64,000 bases of DNA, taken from UBA7803 sp040219935 (GTDB lineage: Bacteria > Pseudomonadota > Gammaproteobacteria > Pseudomonadales > Azotimanducaceae). Below, in pieces: positions 1-7,604 of the stretch. Location of the stretch: contig JAVJUA010000020.1 of assembly GCA_040219935.1 (NCBI GenBank), positions 1-64,000 of the forward strand, given 5' to 3'. Position 1 is the first letter of the stretch, and every line of letters starts with the position of its first letter. Under the pieces are notes generated by a model. That model was not told the DNA's origin. It did no database searches and saw nothing but the letters and a program-made list of their open reading frames with translations. The translations under genes were made by a program, and so were the position numbers.

Positions 1-248
1 CAGAAGCCCTCGGTCTCTGCTGGACCCACGGCAAGCCCCAGCACCTCACGCCGACCGCTGTCATTGACGCCCACGGCGATCACCAGCGCTCGATTGACCA
101 CTTGACCGGTCTCTCGTGACTTGAGGTACGTAGCGTCCAGCCACAGATACGGCCAGGAGCCCTCCAGGCGCCGGTTCAGGAACACCTCGACCTGCTCGTC
201 GAGCTCCTTGCACAACCGCGACACCTGGCTCTTCGAGATCCCCGTCAT
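1..248 (-). pseudogene. IS256-family transposase (copy A), interrupted 3' part
   Basis: The minus strand from 248 reads MTGISKSQVSRLCKELDE and continues through YLWLDATYLKSRE, which is the central part of an IS256/Mutator transposase, including the first catalytic Asp region (WLDATY). The frame is open to the left window edge, so the C-terminal part lies outside. The matching N-terminal part of the same gene sits at 2885-3264, ending in MGMTGI, so this copy was split by the element occupying 249-2884. The MTGI codons are present on both sides of the insertion. Confidence 0.85.
238..248. repeat. 11-bp direct repeat, left copy (target-site duplication)
   Basis: ATCCCCGTCAT occurs here and again at 2885-2895, exactly flanking the inserted element. 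IS256-family elements usually duplicate 8-9 bp; the extra matching bases may be chance identity with the element ends. Confidence 0.7.
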
Positions 249-465
249 GGTAGTGCACCCTTCTTTCTGTATATATGGACTCGCTCGTTTTTCAATGACC
301 TAAGAATGAGATTGCGTGTATATATTCGGCTTTCGAGGATCTGGTCATCCCTTTAGCCCTGATGGCGATTCGCAGATGTCTCATCCCGGCCTCTCTAAAT
401 TTTCGGTATCCACCTACCGTTACAGAAAACAGGTTCCCGGAATGAGACAACACTGGAGATAGTGC

Positions 466-1503
466 TTAACCATCAGGAGCTTCTCCAGCTACCTCGAGCG
501 GGCGATAGTCAGTTTGTTTGGCAAGAATCACCCAAGCCTGCCGCGCCATCTTGTTTGCCAACGCGACGTTGGCATGATTCAAACCTCGTCTGTCGATCAG
601 ATCTTTGACCCAGGTACGCATGGCGCCATCGGATCGTCGAGTTCGTATGGCTACCGAGCGCGCGCCATGTATCAGCAGGGTTCGAACGTAGCGATCTCCC
701 CGCTTGGTAATTCGGCCTAGATGTTCACGGCCGCCGCTCGAATGCTGGCGGGGCACCAGGCCTAGATAGGCTGCCAGGTGCCGACCATTGTGAAACTCTG
801 CTCCATTTCCAACAGACATGACCAGTGCAGTTGCAGTCATAGGGCCAATGCCTGGCATGGTCATCAATCGACGACATCGATCATCAGCTCGGGCAAAACG
901 TAGCACCTCTTGGTCCTTGTCTTCGATTCGGCGATCTAGAGCACGAAGCTCCTCATACAACTCACGAAAGAGCAATTCCGCGCGTGGTGTCAGTTCTGGT
1001 GAATCAAGCAAGCTCGGAAGTGCACGACGGATTCTGTGGATGCCGCAGGCGACCACAATTCCATACTCTGCCAATTGCCCGCGGATCTGATTCACGAGCG
1101 CAGTTCGTTCCTTGATCAGACGACTTCTAATGCGATGCACGGCCTGCAAGTCCTGCTGCTCCAATGACTTCTTCGGGACAAATCGCATGTTCGGCCGAGA
1201 TACAGCCTCACAGATCGCTTCAGCATCGCGGGCATCATTCTTCTGCGATTTAACGTAGGGCTTTACGAACGCTGGATTGATGAGGCGAACAGTGTGGCCG
1301 AAGGCTTCCAGTCGACGAGACCAGTAATGGCTCGACGCGCAGGCTTCTAAGCCGACGAACGCAGGCGGCAGCGAAGCCATCGTCTCTGCGAACTTGGCCC
1401 GAGGCACCTTCCGCGTGAGGACCGGAGTTCCTGTTGCGTTGACGCCGTGGATCTGAAAAACCGATTTCGAGATGTCGATACCAATTGTATGCGCAATGCT
1501 CAT
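466..1503 (-). CDS. IS110-family transposase (DEDD recombinase)
   Basis: A 345-residue protein starting MSIAHTIGIDISKSVF, the characteristic IS110 N-terminus with the first acidic residue in GIDISK. Further DEDD residues are in GLEACASSHYW and DARDAEAI, and the C-terminal transposase_20 half has the MPGIGPMTATAL helix-hairpin-helix-like motif and RQHSSGG. I chose ATG 1503 rather than the longer frame reaching 1620 because GGAAGGAG lies just upstream and family members begin right before GIDxSK. The C-terminus (WVILAKQTDYRP) resembles the IS1111 subgroup. The gene appears intact. Such elements use an RNA-guided recombinase, and the guide would be expected in the flanking non-coding segment. 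Confidence 0.92.
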   Translation of the reverse strand: MSIAHTIGIDISKSVFQIHGVNATGTPVLTRKVPRAKFAETMASLPPAFVGLEACASSHYWSRRLEAFGHTVRLINPAFVKPYVKSQKNDARDAEAICEAVSRPNMRFVPKKSLEQQDLQAVHRIRSRLIKERTALVNQIRGQLAEYGIVVACGIHRIRRALPSLLDSPELTPRAELLFRELYEELRALDRRIEDKDQEVLRFARADDRCRRLMTMPGIGPMTATALVMSVGNGAEFHNGRHLAAYLGLVPRQHSSGGREHLGRITKRGDRYVRTLLIHGARSVAIRTRRSDGAMRTWVKDLIDRRGLNHANVALANKMARQAWVILAKQTDYRPLEVAGEAPDG

Positions 1504-1675
1504 GGCTCCGACTCCTTCCAGGCTTAATGTTGCTACACGCAGGATCATGCCTAAACCGTGGAGCGAGTCCATGCCATTAATTTTGATTAACTGTTCCGGG
1601 CGGATGTAGTGCCGAGCCACCCGGTTATCCTTTCGAACGCGAATTTGGCGATTTGCAGACGAGAGGAGACCCGGA

Positions 1676-2839
1676 ATGGCTCAGCACAGAGAGAATAAAT
1701 CTGTTGAAGACGCGGTGGAACTGCTCAAGGAGAACGGCTTCGATGGCCTCGCGGAGGCGGTCAGCGTGCTACTGAACGCGGCGATGCTGTCGGAACGCTC
1801 GGAGTACCTGGGCGCAGCGCCCTACGAGCGCAGTGCGAACCGGGTGGGCTACGCCAACGGCTTCAAGGACAAGACGGTCCGTAGCCGGCTGGGCGAGCTG
1901 CATCTGAAGGTCCCGCAGACCCGCGAGGGGGCGTTCTACCCGCAAAGCCTCGAGAAGGGCCTGCGCTCCGAGCGGGCTTTGCTGCTGGCGATCGCGGAGA
2001 TGTACGTGCAAGGCGTGTCGACGCGGCGGGTGAAGAAGATCGTCGAAGAGCTGTGCGGCATGGACGTCAGCTCCACCCAGGTCTCCCGGGCTGCCGCCCA
2101 GCTCGACGAGCTGCTCGAGGCCTGGCGCAGCCGAGAGCTCGGAGCTTACAACTACATCGTGCTGGATGCGCAATACGAGAAGGTCCGCCAGGGCGGCCAG
2201 GTCCTCGATGCCGCGGTGCTGATCGCCTGTGGCGTCGGCGCCGATGGGCGGCGCGACGTCCTGGGCTGCTCAGTGTCGCTGTCCGAGGCCGAGGTGCACT
2301 GGAGAGCGTTCCTATCGAACTTGAAGGACCGGGGCCTGCACGGCATCGAGCTCATCGTCAGCGACGCCCACGAGGGCCTCCAGGCGGCGCGCAAGGCCGT
2401 GTTCCCGAGCGTGCCCTGGCAGCGGTGCCAGTTCCATCTGCAGCAGAACGCCGGCGCCTATGTCCCCGCTGTGGCTATGCGAGCGCCAGTGGCCGCAGAC
2501 ATCCGAGCGATCTTCAACGCGCCCGACCAGGAGGAAGCGGAACATCTGCTTGGCAAGTTCCTGGATCGCTACGCCAAGAAGGCGCCGAAGCTCGCGACGT
2601 GGGCGGAGGAAGCGTTGCCGCAGGGCTTCACTGTGTTCACCTTCCCGGCGACCCACCGCCGACGGCTGCGCACGACGAACCTGGTGGAGCGACTGAACGA
2701 AGAAATCCGACGACGGACACGGGTGGCGAGGCTCTTCCCGAACGAAGCATCCTGCCTGCGTCTGGTGACCGCCGTCATCATGGAAATCGCCGAAGACTGG
2801 CAGACCGCCGAGAAGCGCTATCTGGTGTTCGGCGAGTAA
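1676..2839 (+). CDS. IS256-family transposase (copy B), intact
   Basis: A 387-residue DDE transposase of the Mutator/IS256 family. The catalytic triad is visible: D in YIVLDAQYE, D in LIVSDAHEGL and E in NLVERLNEEIRRRTR, with the CQFHLQQN motif between the second D and E. The N-terminal part has the YANGFKDKTVRSRLGEL zinc-finger-like/IR-binding region. A ribosome-binding site (GAGAGGAG) precedes ATG 1676. Length matches the family, so this copy is probably functional. It is only distantly similar to the split copy A that it disrupts. Confidence 0.95.
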   Translation: MAQHRENKSVEDAVELLKENGFDGLAEAVSVLLNAAMLSERSEYLGAAPYERSANRVGYANGFKDKTVRSRLGELHLKVPQTREGAFYPQSLEKGLRSERALLLAIAEMYVQGVSTRRVKKIVEELCGMDVSSTQVSRAAAQLDELLEAWRSRELGAYNYIVLDAQYEKVRQGGQVLDAAVLIACGVGADGRRDVLGCSVSLSEAEVHWRAFLSNLKDRGLHGIELIVSDAHEGLQAARKAVFPSVPWQRCQFHLQQNAGAYVPAVAMRAPVAADIRAIFNAPDQEEAEHLLGKFLDRYAKKAPKLATWAEEALPQGFTVFTFPATHRRRLRTTNLVERLNEEIRRRTRVARLFPNEASCLRLVTAVIMEIAEDWQTAEKRYLVFGE

Positions 2840-2884
2840 CGAGGCGTCGAAGGGGCTTCGAAATTACAGAAGAAGTGTTGCTCA

Positions 2885-2895
2885 ATCCCCGTCAT
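2885..2895. repeat. 11-bp direct repeat, right copy (target-site duplication)
   Basis: Second copy of ATCCCCGTCAT (partner at 238-248), marking the right junction of element B inside the transposase gene of element A. Confidence 0.7.
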
Positions 2896-3264
2896 TCCCA
2901 TCGCCTGCACCAGGTCGTCGACCTTGCGGGTGCTGATGCCCTTCACGTATGCCTCCTGGACCACCGCCACCAGCGCCTGCTCCGAGGCCTTGCGCGGGCT
3001 CAGGAACGCCGGCAGGTAGCTGCCATGGCGTAGCTTCGGGATCTTCAGATCCATCGTGCCGATGCGCGTTTCCAGCTGTCGAGGCCGGTAGCCGTTACGC
3101 TGGTTGACCCGTTCGTCGCTCCGCTCGTGCGGTCCGGCGCCGCATAGCGCCTGTGCCTCCAAATCCATCAGCCGCTGCAGCGTCCATTGCCCCAGATCCC
3201 TCAGAAAATCTCCGCCTGCGTGCTTCTCAGCAAGCTCGAGCAATGCCATCCTGTCCTCGGTCAT
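2885..3264 (-). pseudogene. IS256-family transposase (copy A), interrupted 5' part
   Basis: From ATG 3264 the minus strand reads MTEDRMALLELAEKHAGG, then RNGYRPRQLETRIGTMDLKI and KGISTRKVDDLVQAMGMTGI, a textbook IS256 transposase N-terminus of about 127 codons. At 2885 the frame runs into element B and stops at 2818 after 22 unrelated codons. The continuation of the gene is at 1-248. GGGGAAC upstream of 3264 could serve as ribosome-binding site. The truncated product lacks all catalytic residues. Confidence 0.88.
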
Positions 3265-3344
3265 CGTGGTGTTCCCCGTCTTCTGGTTGTCTTGCAACTC
3301 CCAGTTTACGGAGACCCGCGATGGCCGCTACCACCGCTCCTGAC

Positions 3345-3370
3345 TTACACCACGTCTGGGGACACTACCC
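3345..3370. repeat. Right terminal end of IS256 element A
   Basis: The stretch ending CTGGGGACACTACCC has the look of an IS256-family terminal inverted repeat, lies about 80 bp upstream of the transposase start, and sits 10 bp before the SulP stop codon at 3381. The matching left end is outside the window, so the boundary is an estimate. Confidence 0.5.
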
Positions 3371-3380
3371 GCTGTCGCGC

Positions 3381-5072
3381 CTAGGACGCTTCGGCGCGAG
3401 TCAGCGCCAGCACGGCATCGTGGGTACTCAGAAACACCCGCCCGGGCGCCATCCGCTCGAGCAGCGATACCTTCTCGAGACCGTCCATGACCGGCCCCTT
3501 TACCTCCGCCAGGTGCAGCGTCACGCCGCCGTCGCGCAGCTCGTCGACCAGGTTCTCCAGCGTCTCCAGCGCGCTGGTGTCGATGAAGTTCACCGCGCTG
3601 CAGATCAGCACCACGTCACGCACTTCCTCACGATCGGCCACCGCGTTCAGCAGCAGATCCTCCAGCGCCTGGGCGTTGGCGTAGTACAGACTCTCGTCGA
3701 TGCGGATGGCCAACAGGCCCGGATAGGTGGTGACGGCATGGCGGGCGACGTTCCGGAAGTGCTCCGTGCTGCCCACGCGCCCCACCACGGCCGTATGAGG
3801 CCGGCTGGTCCGCCAGAGGAACAGCGCCGCCGACAGCAAGACCCCGACGACGATGCCGGCCTCCATGCCTTCCGTGAGCACGGCCGCGAACGTGGCTGCC
3901 AGGGCCAGCGCGTCCGCCCGGTTGTAACGCCAGCACAGCCGCAGCGTGTGCAGATCGAACAGGCTGGTCACCGACACGACGACGATGGCGGCCAGAACCG
4001 ACACGGGAAGGTCGTGGAACAGCGGCGTCAGGAACAGCGCGGTGAGGCCGATCATCACCGCGGTCACCACCCCGGCGACCTGGGTCCGCGCGCCCGCCTC
4101 GAAATTCACGACGGAGCGGCTGAACCCGCCGCAGACGGGGCTGGCGCCGGTGAGCGCGGCACCCGCGTTGGCGAGCCCGAGACCGAGCAGCTCCCGGTCG
4201 GCGTTCACCTTCTGCCGGCGCCGGGCGGCCAGCACCCGGGCAATGGACAGGCTCTCGACGAAGCTGACCAGCGCGATCGCGGCCGCGGGACCGGCCAGGT
4301 CCAACCACAGCGCCGGGTCCAGATCGGGCAGTGCGACGTGGGGCAGGCCCTGGGGAATCACGCCGGCAACTGCGACACCGCTGCCGGTGAGCCCTGCCGC
4401 CACGCCGGCGGTAGCGGCCGCCACCAGAACCAGGGGAAAGGCCCGAACGGCCACAGCGGCCCGGGCGGCCTCGACGCCGACGTGCTGCAGCACTCGGCTG
4501 CCGAAGCGGGAGACCCCGATCAGCAGCGCGACGGCCAGCAGCCCGAGCACGGCTGTAGGCCCGTGGAGCCCGCCGATGCCGCGCACCAGACCGACCGCGA
4601 CCTCATCGAGGTTGCCCCGTGGTGCGGCGATGCCCAACAGAGGCGGAAGCTGGCTGACCAGAATCACCAGCGCGGCGGCGTTGGTGAACCCGGACAGCAC
4701 CGGGTGGCTGAGAAAGTTGGCGACCACGCCGAGCCGTGCCACGCCCATGGCCAGCAGGAACACGCCCACCAGTCCCGCCACGACCACGGCGCCACCCAGG
4801 TATTCCGGCGACCCCGGCGTCCAGCGGGTGCCGAGCGCCGCCGCCAGCATGAGCGAGGCCACCGCCACCGGCCCGACGGCCATGGTCCGGCTCGACCCTA
4901 CCAACGCATACAGCAGCGGCGGTGCCATGCTGGCGTACAGCCCGATCTCCGGGGGCAGTCCGGCCAGCTGGGAGTACGCCATGGCCTGGGGAATGAGCAG
5001 GGTCGCCGTCACCAGGCCGGCGATCAGGTCGCTGGTGAAGTCGCCGCGGGAATAGCCGGTCGTTGGCGTCAA
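3381..5072 (-). CDS. SulP-family anion transporter with STAS domain
   Basis: A 563-residue inner-membrane protein. The N-terminal ~400 residues are highly hydrophobic with the SulP hallmarks DLIAGLVTATLLIPQAMAYS and LPPEIGLYASMAPPLLYAL; the C-terminal ~110 residues form a STAS domain (LLAIRIDESLYYANA, ICSAVNFIDTSALETL). SulP proteins move sulfate, bicarbonate or other anions. The start appears to be TTG 5072, 15 nt after the rhodanese stop in the same frame, suggesting translational coupling. As last gene of the sulfide operon it may export or take up an oxidised sulfur anion, but the substrate is inference. IS element A ends about 10 bp beyond its stop. Confidence 0.9.
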   Translation of the reverse strand: MTPTTGYSRGDFTSDLIAGLVTATLLIPQAMAYSQLAGLPPEIGLYASMAPPLLYALVGSSRTMAVGPVAVASLMLAAALGTRWTPGSPEYLGGAVVVAGLVGVFLLAMGVARLGVVANFLSHPVLSGFTNAAALVILVSQLPPLLGIAAPRGNLDEVAVGLVRGIGGLHGPTAVLGLLAVALLIGVSRFGSRVLQHVGVEAARAAVAVRAFPLVLVAAATAGVAAGLTGSGVAVAGVIPQGLPHVALPDLDPALWLDLAGPAAAIALVSFVESLSIARVLAARRRQKVNADRELLGLGLANAGAALTGASPVCGGFSRSVVNFEAGARTQVAGVVTAVMIGLTALFLTPLFHDLPVSVLAAIVVVSVTSLFDLHTLRLCWRYNRADALALAATFAAVLTEGMEAGIVVGVLLSAALFLWRTSRPHTAVVGRVGSTEHFRNVARHAVTTYPGLLAIRIDESLYYANAQALEDLLLNAVADREEVRDVVLICSAVNFIDTSALETLENLVDELRDGGVTLHLAEVKGPVMDGLEKVSLLERMAPGRVFLSTHDAVLALTRAEAS

Positions 5073-5087
5073 TGCTGTCTCGGCACG

Positions 5088-5474
5088 CTAGGGCCTTGCC
5101 ACCGGCGCGCTGGCCGCTTCCCAGGCGGCGAAGCCGCCGGCGATGTGGGCGACGTTCGGCACCCCCATGTCCAGAAGCGTCTTAGCGGCGAGAGCGGAAC
5201 GCCCGCCGGAGCGGCAGAACAGCAGCAGGCGCTTGCCGCTGGAGAACACCTTGTTGTGTGCATCGGACTCGGGATCCGCCTGGAACTCGAGGAACGCCCG
5301 CGGCGCGTGGGCCGAGCCAGGCACCGTGCCCTGCGCGCGCTCGACCTGCTCGCGGATGTCGACGAACACCACGTCGGAATCGTTCAGCAGCGACACCGCA
5401 TCGTGAACCGATACCGTATCGATCTCGGCGTTGGCTTCCGCCAGCATCCGTTTGACGCCGCGTTTCAGTGACAT
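5088..5474 (-). CDS. Rhodanese-like sulfurtransferase
   Basis: A 128-residue single-domain rhodanese. Cys87 lies in the active-site loop FCRSGGRSALA, and the conserved VVFVDIREQVERAQGTVPGS precedes it, with the C-terminal GVPNVAHIAGGFAAW. The loop carries the persulfide in the catalytic cycle of this family. It sits between the persulfide-dioxygenase-like gene (40 nt upstream) and SulP (15 nt downstream), consistent with transfer of sulfane sulfur in sulfide oxidation. No signal peptide, so cytoplasmic. Confidence 0.92.
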   Translation of the reverse strand: MSLKRGVKRMLAEANAEIDTVSVHDAVSLLNDSDVVFVDIREQVERAQGTVPGSAHAPRAFLEFQADPESDAHNKVFSSGKRLLLFCRSGGRSALAAKTLLDMGVPNVAHIAGGFAAWEAASAPVARP

Positions 5475-5514
5475 GTTGCCTCCTTGATAGTGAACAGCAG
5501 ATCGATCCGACGCG

Positions 5515-6378
5515 TCACAGCGCGTCGACGGGAATCTTCAGATAGGACACGCCGTTGCCCTCCGGCGGCGGCACCCGGCCGGCGCGGATGTTCACCTGCA
5601 CCGACGGCAGCAGCAGCGTCGGCATGGCCAGCGTGCTGGCCCGCGCTTCGCGCATCTTCACGTACCCTGCCTCGGTCACGCCGTCGCGCACGTGAACGTT
5701 GCTGCGGCGCTCGTCTGCCACGGTGGTCTGCCAGACGTACTCGCTGCGGCCTTCGGGCAGATAGTCGTGGCACAGGTAAAGCACGGTGTCGTCTGGCAGC
5801 TCGAAGACCTTGCGGATCGACCGGTACAGCGTGGCGGCGTCTCCGCCCGGGAAATCCGCGCGTGCCGTGCCGTAGTCGGGCATGAACAGCGTGTCGCCGA
5901 CGAAGGCCGCGTTGCCGCAGACAAAGGTCATGCACGCCGGCGTGTGCCCCGGCGTGTGCATCGCGCGGACGGTCAGCTCGCCGACGTGAAACGTCTCGCC
6001 ATCGGCGATGAGCCGGTCGAACTGAGAGCCGTCGGTGGCAAAGTCGTCGCCGAAGTTGAAGACCTGCTTGAAGATCTTCTGCACGTCGACGATGTGCTCA
6101 CCGATGGCCACCGGGGCGCCGAACAGCGCCTTCAGGTATTGGGACGCACTCAGGTGGTCGGCGTGGGCGTGGGTCTCCAGAATCCACTCGACGGTGAGCC
6201 CTTCGTCATTCACGTACCCGGCCATCGCGTCTGCCGAGGTCGTACGGGTACGCCCGGACTTCGGGTCATAGTCCCAGACCGGGTCTATGAGGGCGCAGCA
6301 GCCCGTCGCCGGGTCCGCCATCACGTAGCTGATGGTGTTGGTCGCTTCGTCGAAGAAACCCCTTACCCTTGGATTCAT
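5515..6378 (-). CDS. Metallo-beta-lactamase-fold hydrolase, persulfide-dioxygenase-like (ETHE1/Blh type)
   Basis: A 287-residue MBL-fold protein with the THAHADHLSA motif (His70, His72, Asp74, His75), HTPGHTPAC (His145), FVGDTLF (Asp162) and LCHDYL (His204). The PVWDYDPKSGRT and YGTARADFPGGD segments are typical of the Blh/ETHE1-like group that oxidises glutathione persulfide to sulfite in sulfide detoxification. ATG 6378 overlaps the preceding small gene by four bases (ATGA) and has a strong AAAGGAGG site upstream. It lies in a sulfide-oxidation operon, which supports the assignment; the exact substrate is inferred. Confidence 0.88.
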   Translation of the reverse strand: MNPRVRGFFDEATNTISYVMADPATGCCALIDPVWDYDPKSGRTRTTSADAMAGYVNDEGLTVEWILETHAHADHLSASQYLKALFGAPVAIGEHIVDVQKIFKQVFNFGDDFATDGSQFDRLIADGETFHVGELTVRAMHTPGHTPACMTFVCGNAAFVGDTLFMPDYGTARADFPGGDAATLYRSIRKVFELPDDTVLYLCHDYLPEGRSEYVWQTTVADERRSNVHVRDGVTEAGYVKMREARASTLAMPTLLLPSVQVNIRAGRVPPPEGNGVSYLKIPVDAL

Positions 6379-6566
6379 CGCCGCCTCCTTTGCTGCATCA
6401 GTTGTCTGCCGTAAGCCTGCTCCTGGGTCTGGGTTTGTGCCCGATCCTGGGTACGGTCGCTCGCCTGTTCGGCCGGCTGCGCGAGGACGCTGCCACCTGT
6501 CACCAGCGAGCCGGCCAGCGCCAGACCGCCGAGCGTCCGGCGAATCAGATCGTTGATTCGAATCAC
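6375..6566 (-). CDS. Small secreted Gln/Arg-rich protein of unknown function
   Basis: A 63-codon frame starting at GTG 6566 with GGGAG nine bases upstream. The product has an apparent signal peptide (RRTLGGLALAGSLVTGG, cleavage near VLA-QP) and a short mature part rich in Gln and Arg (DRTQDRAQTQTQEQ, ending MQQRRRR). Its TGA overlaps the ATG of the metallo-hydrolase by four bases, and its last codons contain that gene's ribosome-binding site, so it could act mainly in translational coupling. It fills the only gap in the sulfide operon. I do not recognise a family. Confidence 0.5.
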   Translation of the reverse strand: MIRINDLIRRTLGGLALAGSLVTGGSVLAQPAEQASDRTQDRAQTQTQEQAYGRQLMQQRRRR

Positions 6567-6618
6567 TAAATCGTCACTCCCGAGGTTGCTTGTGGCCTTC
6601 GGTTCGCCTGAGCCCACG

Positions 6619-7041
6619 CTAGGCCTGTTGCAGCACCGCCTGCTCGAGCTGCGCGTGACGCAACAGGCCGGCCTGTTGCCAGACCAGGGAACCGCCGTGG
6701 AACACGGCGAAGTTGGGAATGCTGCGCACGCCATAGCGTCCGGCGACGGCCGCGTTCCGATCGGAATCGACCTTGAGCACTACGGCTCGCCCCGCGAGGT
6801 TCGCCGCTGCCTTCGCAACCTCGGGCGCCGCCATCTTGCAGGGGCCGCACCACTCCGCCCAGAAGTCGACCAGTACCGGCACCGGCGCGGCGGAGACGAT
6901 CTCGTCGAACTCTGCGGCATCCACGTCGAGCGGCTCCGCGAGCGGCGGCAGGGACGCCTTGCACGATCCGCACCGGCCGGTGCTGGCCAGGTGTCGGGCC
7001 GGCACCCGGTTGCGGGCGCCGCATTGGCGACAGGTACGCAT
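6619..7041 (-). CDS. trxC: Thioredoxin 2 (zinc-ribbon thioredoxin)
   Basis: A 140-residue thioredoxin with an N-terminal zinc ribbon (CRQC and CGSC pairs, residues ~4-36) and the active site DFWAEWCGPCKM. This arrangement defines the TrxC type. ATG 7041 overlaps the TGA of the upstream haem gene by one base (TGATG), so translation is coupled. It would supply reducing power for persulfide turnover in the cytoplasm. The C-terminal thioredoxin features (RSIPNFAVFHGG with cis-Pro) are present. Confidence 0.93.
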   Translation of the reverse strand: MRTCRQCGARNRVPARHLASTGRCGSCKASLPPLAEPLDVDAAEFDEIVSAAPVPVLVDFWAEWCGPCKMAAPEVAKAAANLAGRAVVLKVDSDRNAAVAGRYGVRSIPNFAVFHGGSLVWQQAGLLRHAQLEQAVLQQA

Positions 7042-7604
7042 CACGGCGATTCCTCCTCCTCGATCGACCAGTCGATGACGAACGCACCACGCAGCTCGCC
7101 GACGTCGAAGCCGATCGCCCGATCCTCGGGATAACGCGCCCCGACCGCGTCGGCGACTGCCGGCGCCAGCGTGGCGCCGTGGCAGGTCGCGCACAGCGGC
7201 TGGAGAATGATGGCGCGCATGTAACGGGCGCCGCCATCAGGCGCGGCGCCGAGATGCTCGATCGGCATCGACTCCCCCGCGGCCAAACGCTCGGCGAATG
7301 CCTGAAGCACCTGCGCCGCATCGGCGTCCGGAGCGTTGTCCGGGTTGCGCACCCGCAGGGCGGTCCGCCCGACCCTGGCGCCGGCGTCCGCCGACGCCTG
7401 CGCCGCGATTTCAGGCGCCACCTGGGCACAGACCTCGATAGCAGCCAGCGGGCCGCCCTCGGCCATGGCCGACTTGAGCCGATCACCGAGCTGCTGCTGA
7501 AAGTCGTCGGCGATGGCGCGGGAGCGCTCGAGCAGGACGTCCGCGAAAGCAGCCGATGCGCCGAACAAGAGGACGCAACAGGCTGTGAAGACCTGAATAG
7601 GCAT
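7041..7604 (-). CDS. Periplasmic haem-c protein with DUF3365 (Tll0287-like) domain
   Basis: A 187-residue protein with a signal peptide (VFTACCVLLFGASAAFA) and one c-type haem motif CATCH at residues 138-142. The body (LKSAMAEGGPLAAIEVCAQVAP, RVRNPDNAPD) matches the DUF3365 family of haem sensor/redox proteins. It is coupled by one-base overlaps to SQR upstream (TGATG at 7604) and trxC downstream. It may accept electrons or sense sulfur/redox state in the periplasm; that role is inference. Confidence 0.82.
   Translation of the reverse strand: MPIQVFTACCVLLFGASAAFADVLLERSRAIADDFQQQLGDRLKSAMAEGGPLAAIEVCAQVAPEIAAQASADAGARVGRTALRVRNPDNAPDADAAQVLQAFAERLAAGESMPIEHLGAAPDGGARYMRAIILQPLCATCHGATLAPAVADAVGARYPEDRAIGFDVGELRGAFVIDWSIEEEESP

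Larger units (their letters stand above)
249..2884. mobile_element. IS256-family element B carrying a nested IS110-family element
   Basis: The segment between the two 11-bp direct repeats carries a complete IS256-type transposase (1676-2839) and a complete IS110-type transposase (466-1503) in the opposite orientation. The outer ends form an imperfect inverted repeat: the left end has CTTCTTTCTGTA near 260-271 and the complement of the right end has CTTCTTCTGTAA close to 2860-2875. A normal IS256 element is about 1.3 kb, so the extra ~1.3 kb is best explained by the IS110 element having landed between the left end of B and its transposase start. The exact IS110 ends are not resolved; 249-465 holds no gene and is A+T-rich. 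Confidence 0.7.

Noticed and set aside
2818..2884. C-terminal tail of the truncated copy A transposase as a real gene part
   Set aside because: These 22 codons are element B end sequence read out of context and match nothing in the IS256 family.
5073..5090. Possible rhodanese-SulP fusion
   Set aside because: Both are in the same frame but a clear TAG at 5088-5090 separates them, followed by a TTG start.
3153..5471. Very long plus-strand open frame opposite the sulfur genes
   Set aside because: It is a mirror of SulP and rhodanese codons in G+C-rich DNA, with no recognisable motif and compositional bias (His/Gln/Arg/Gly).
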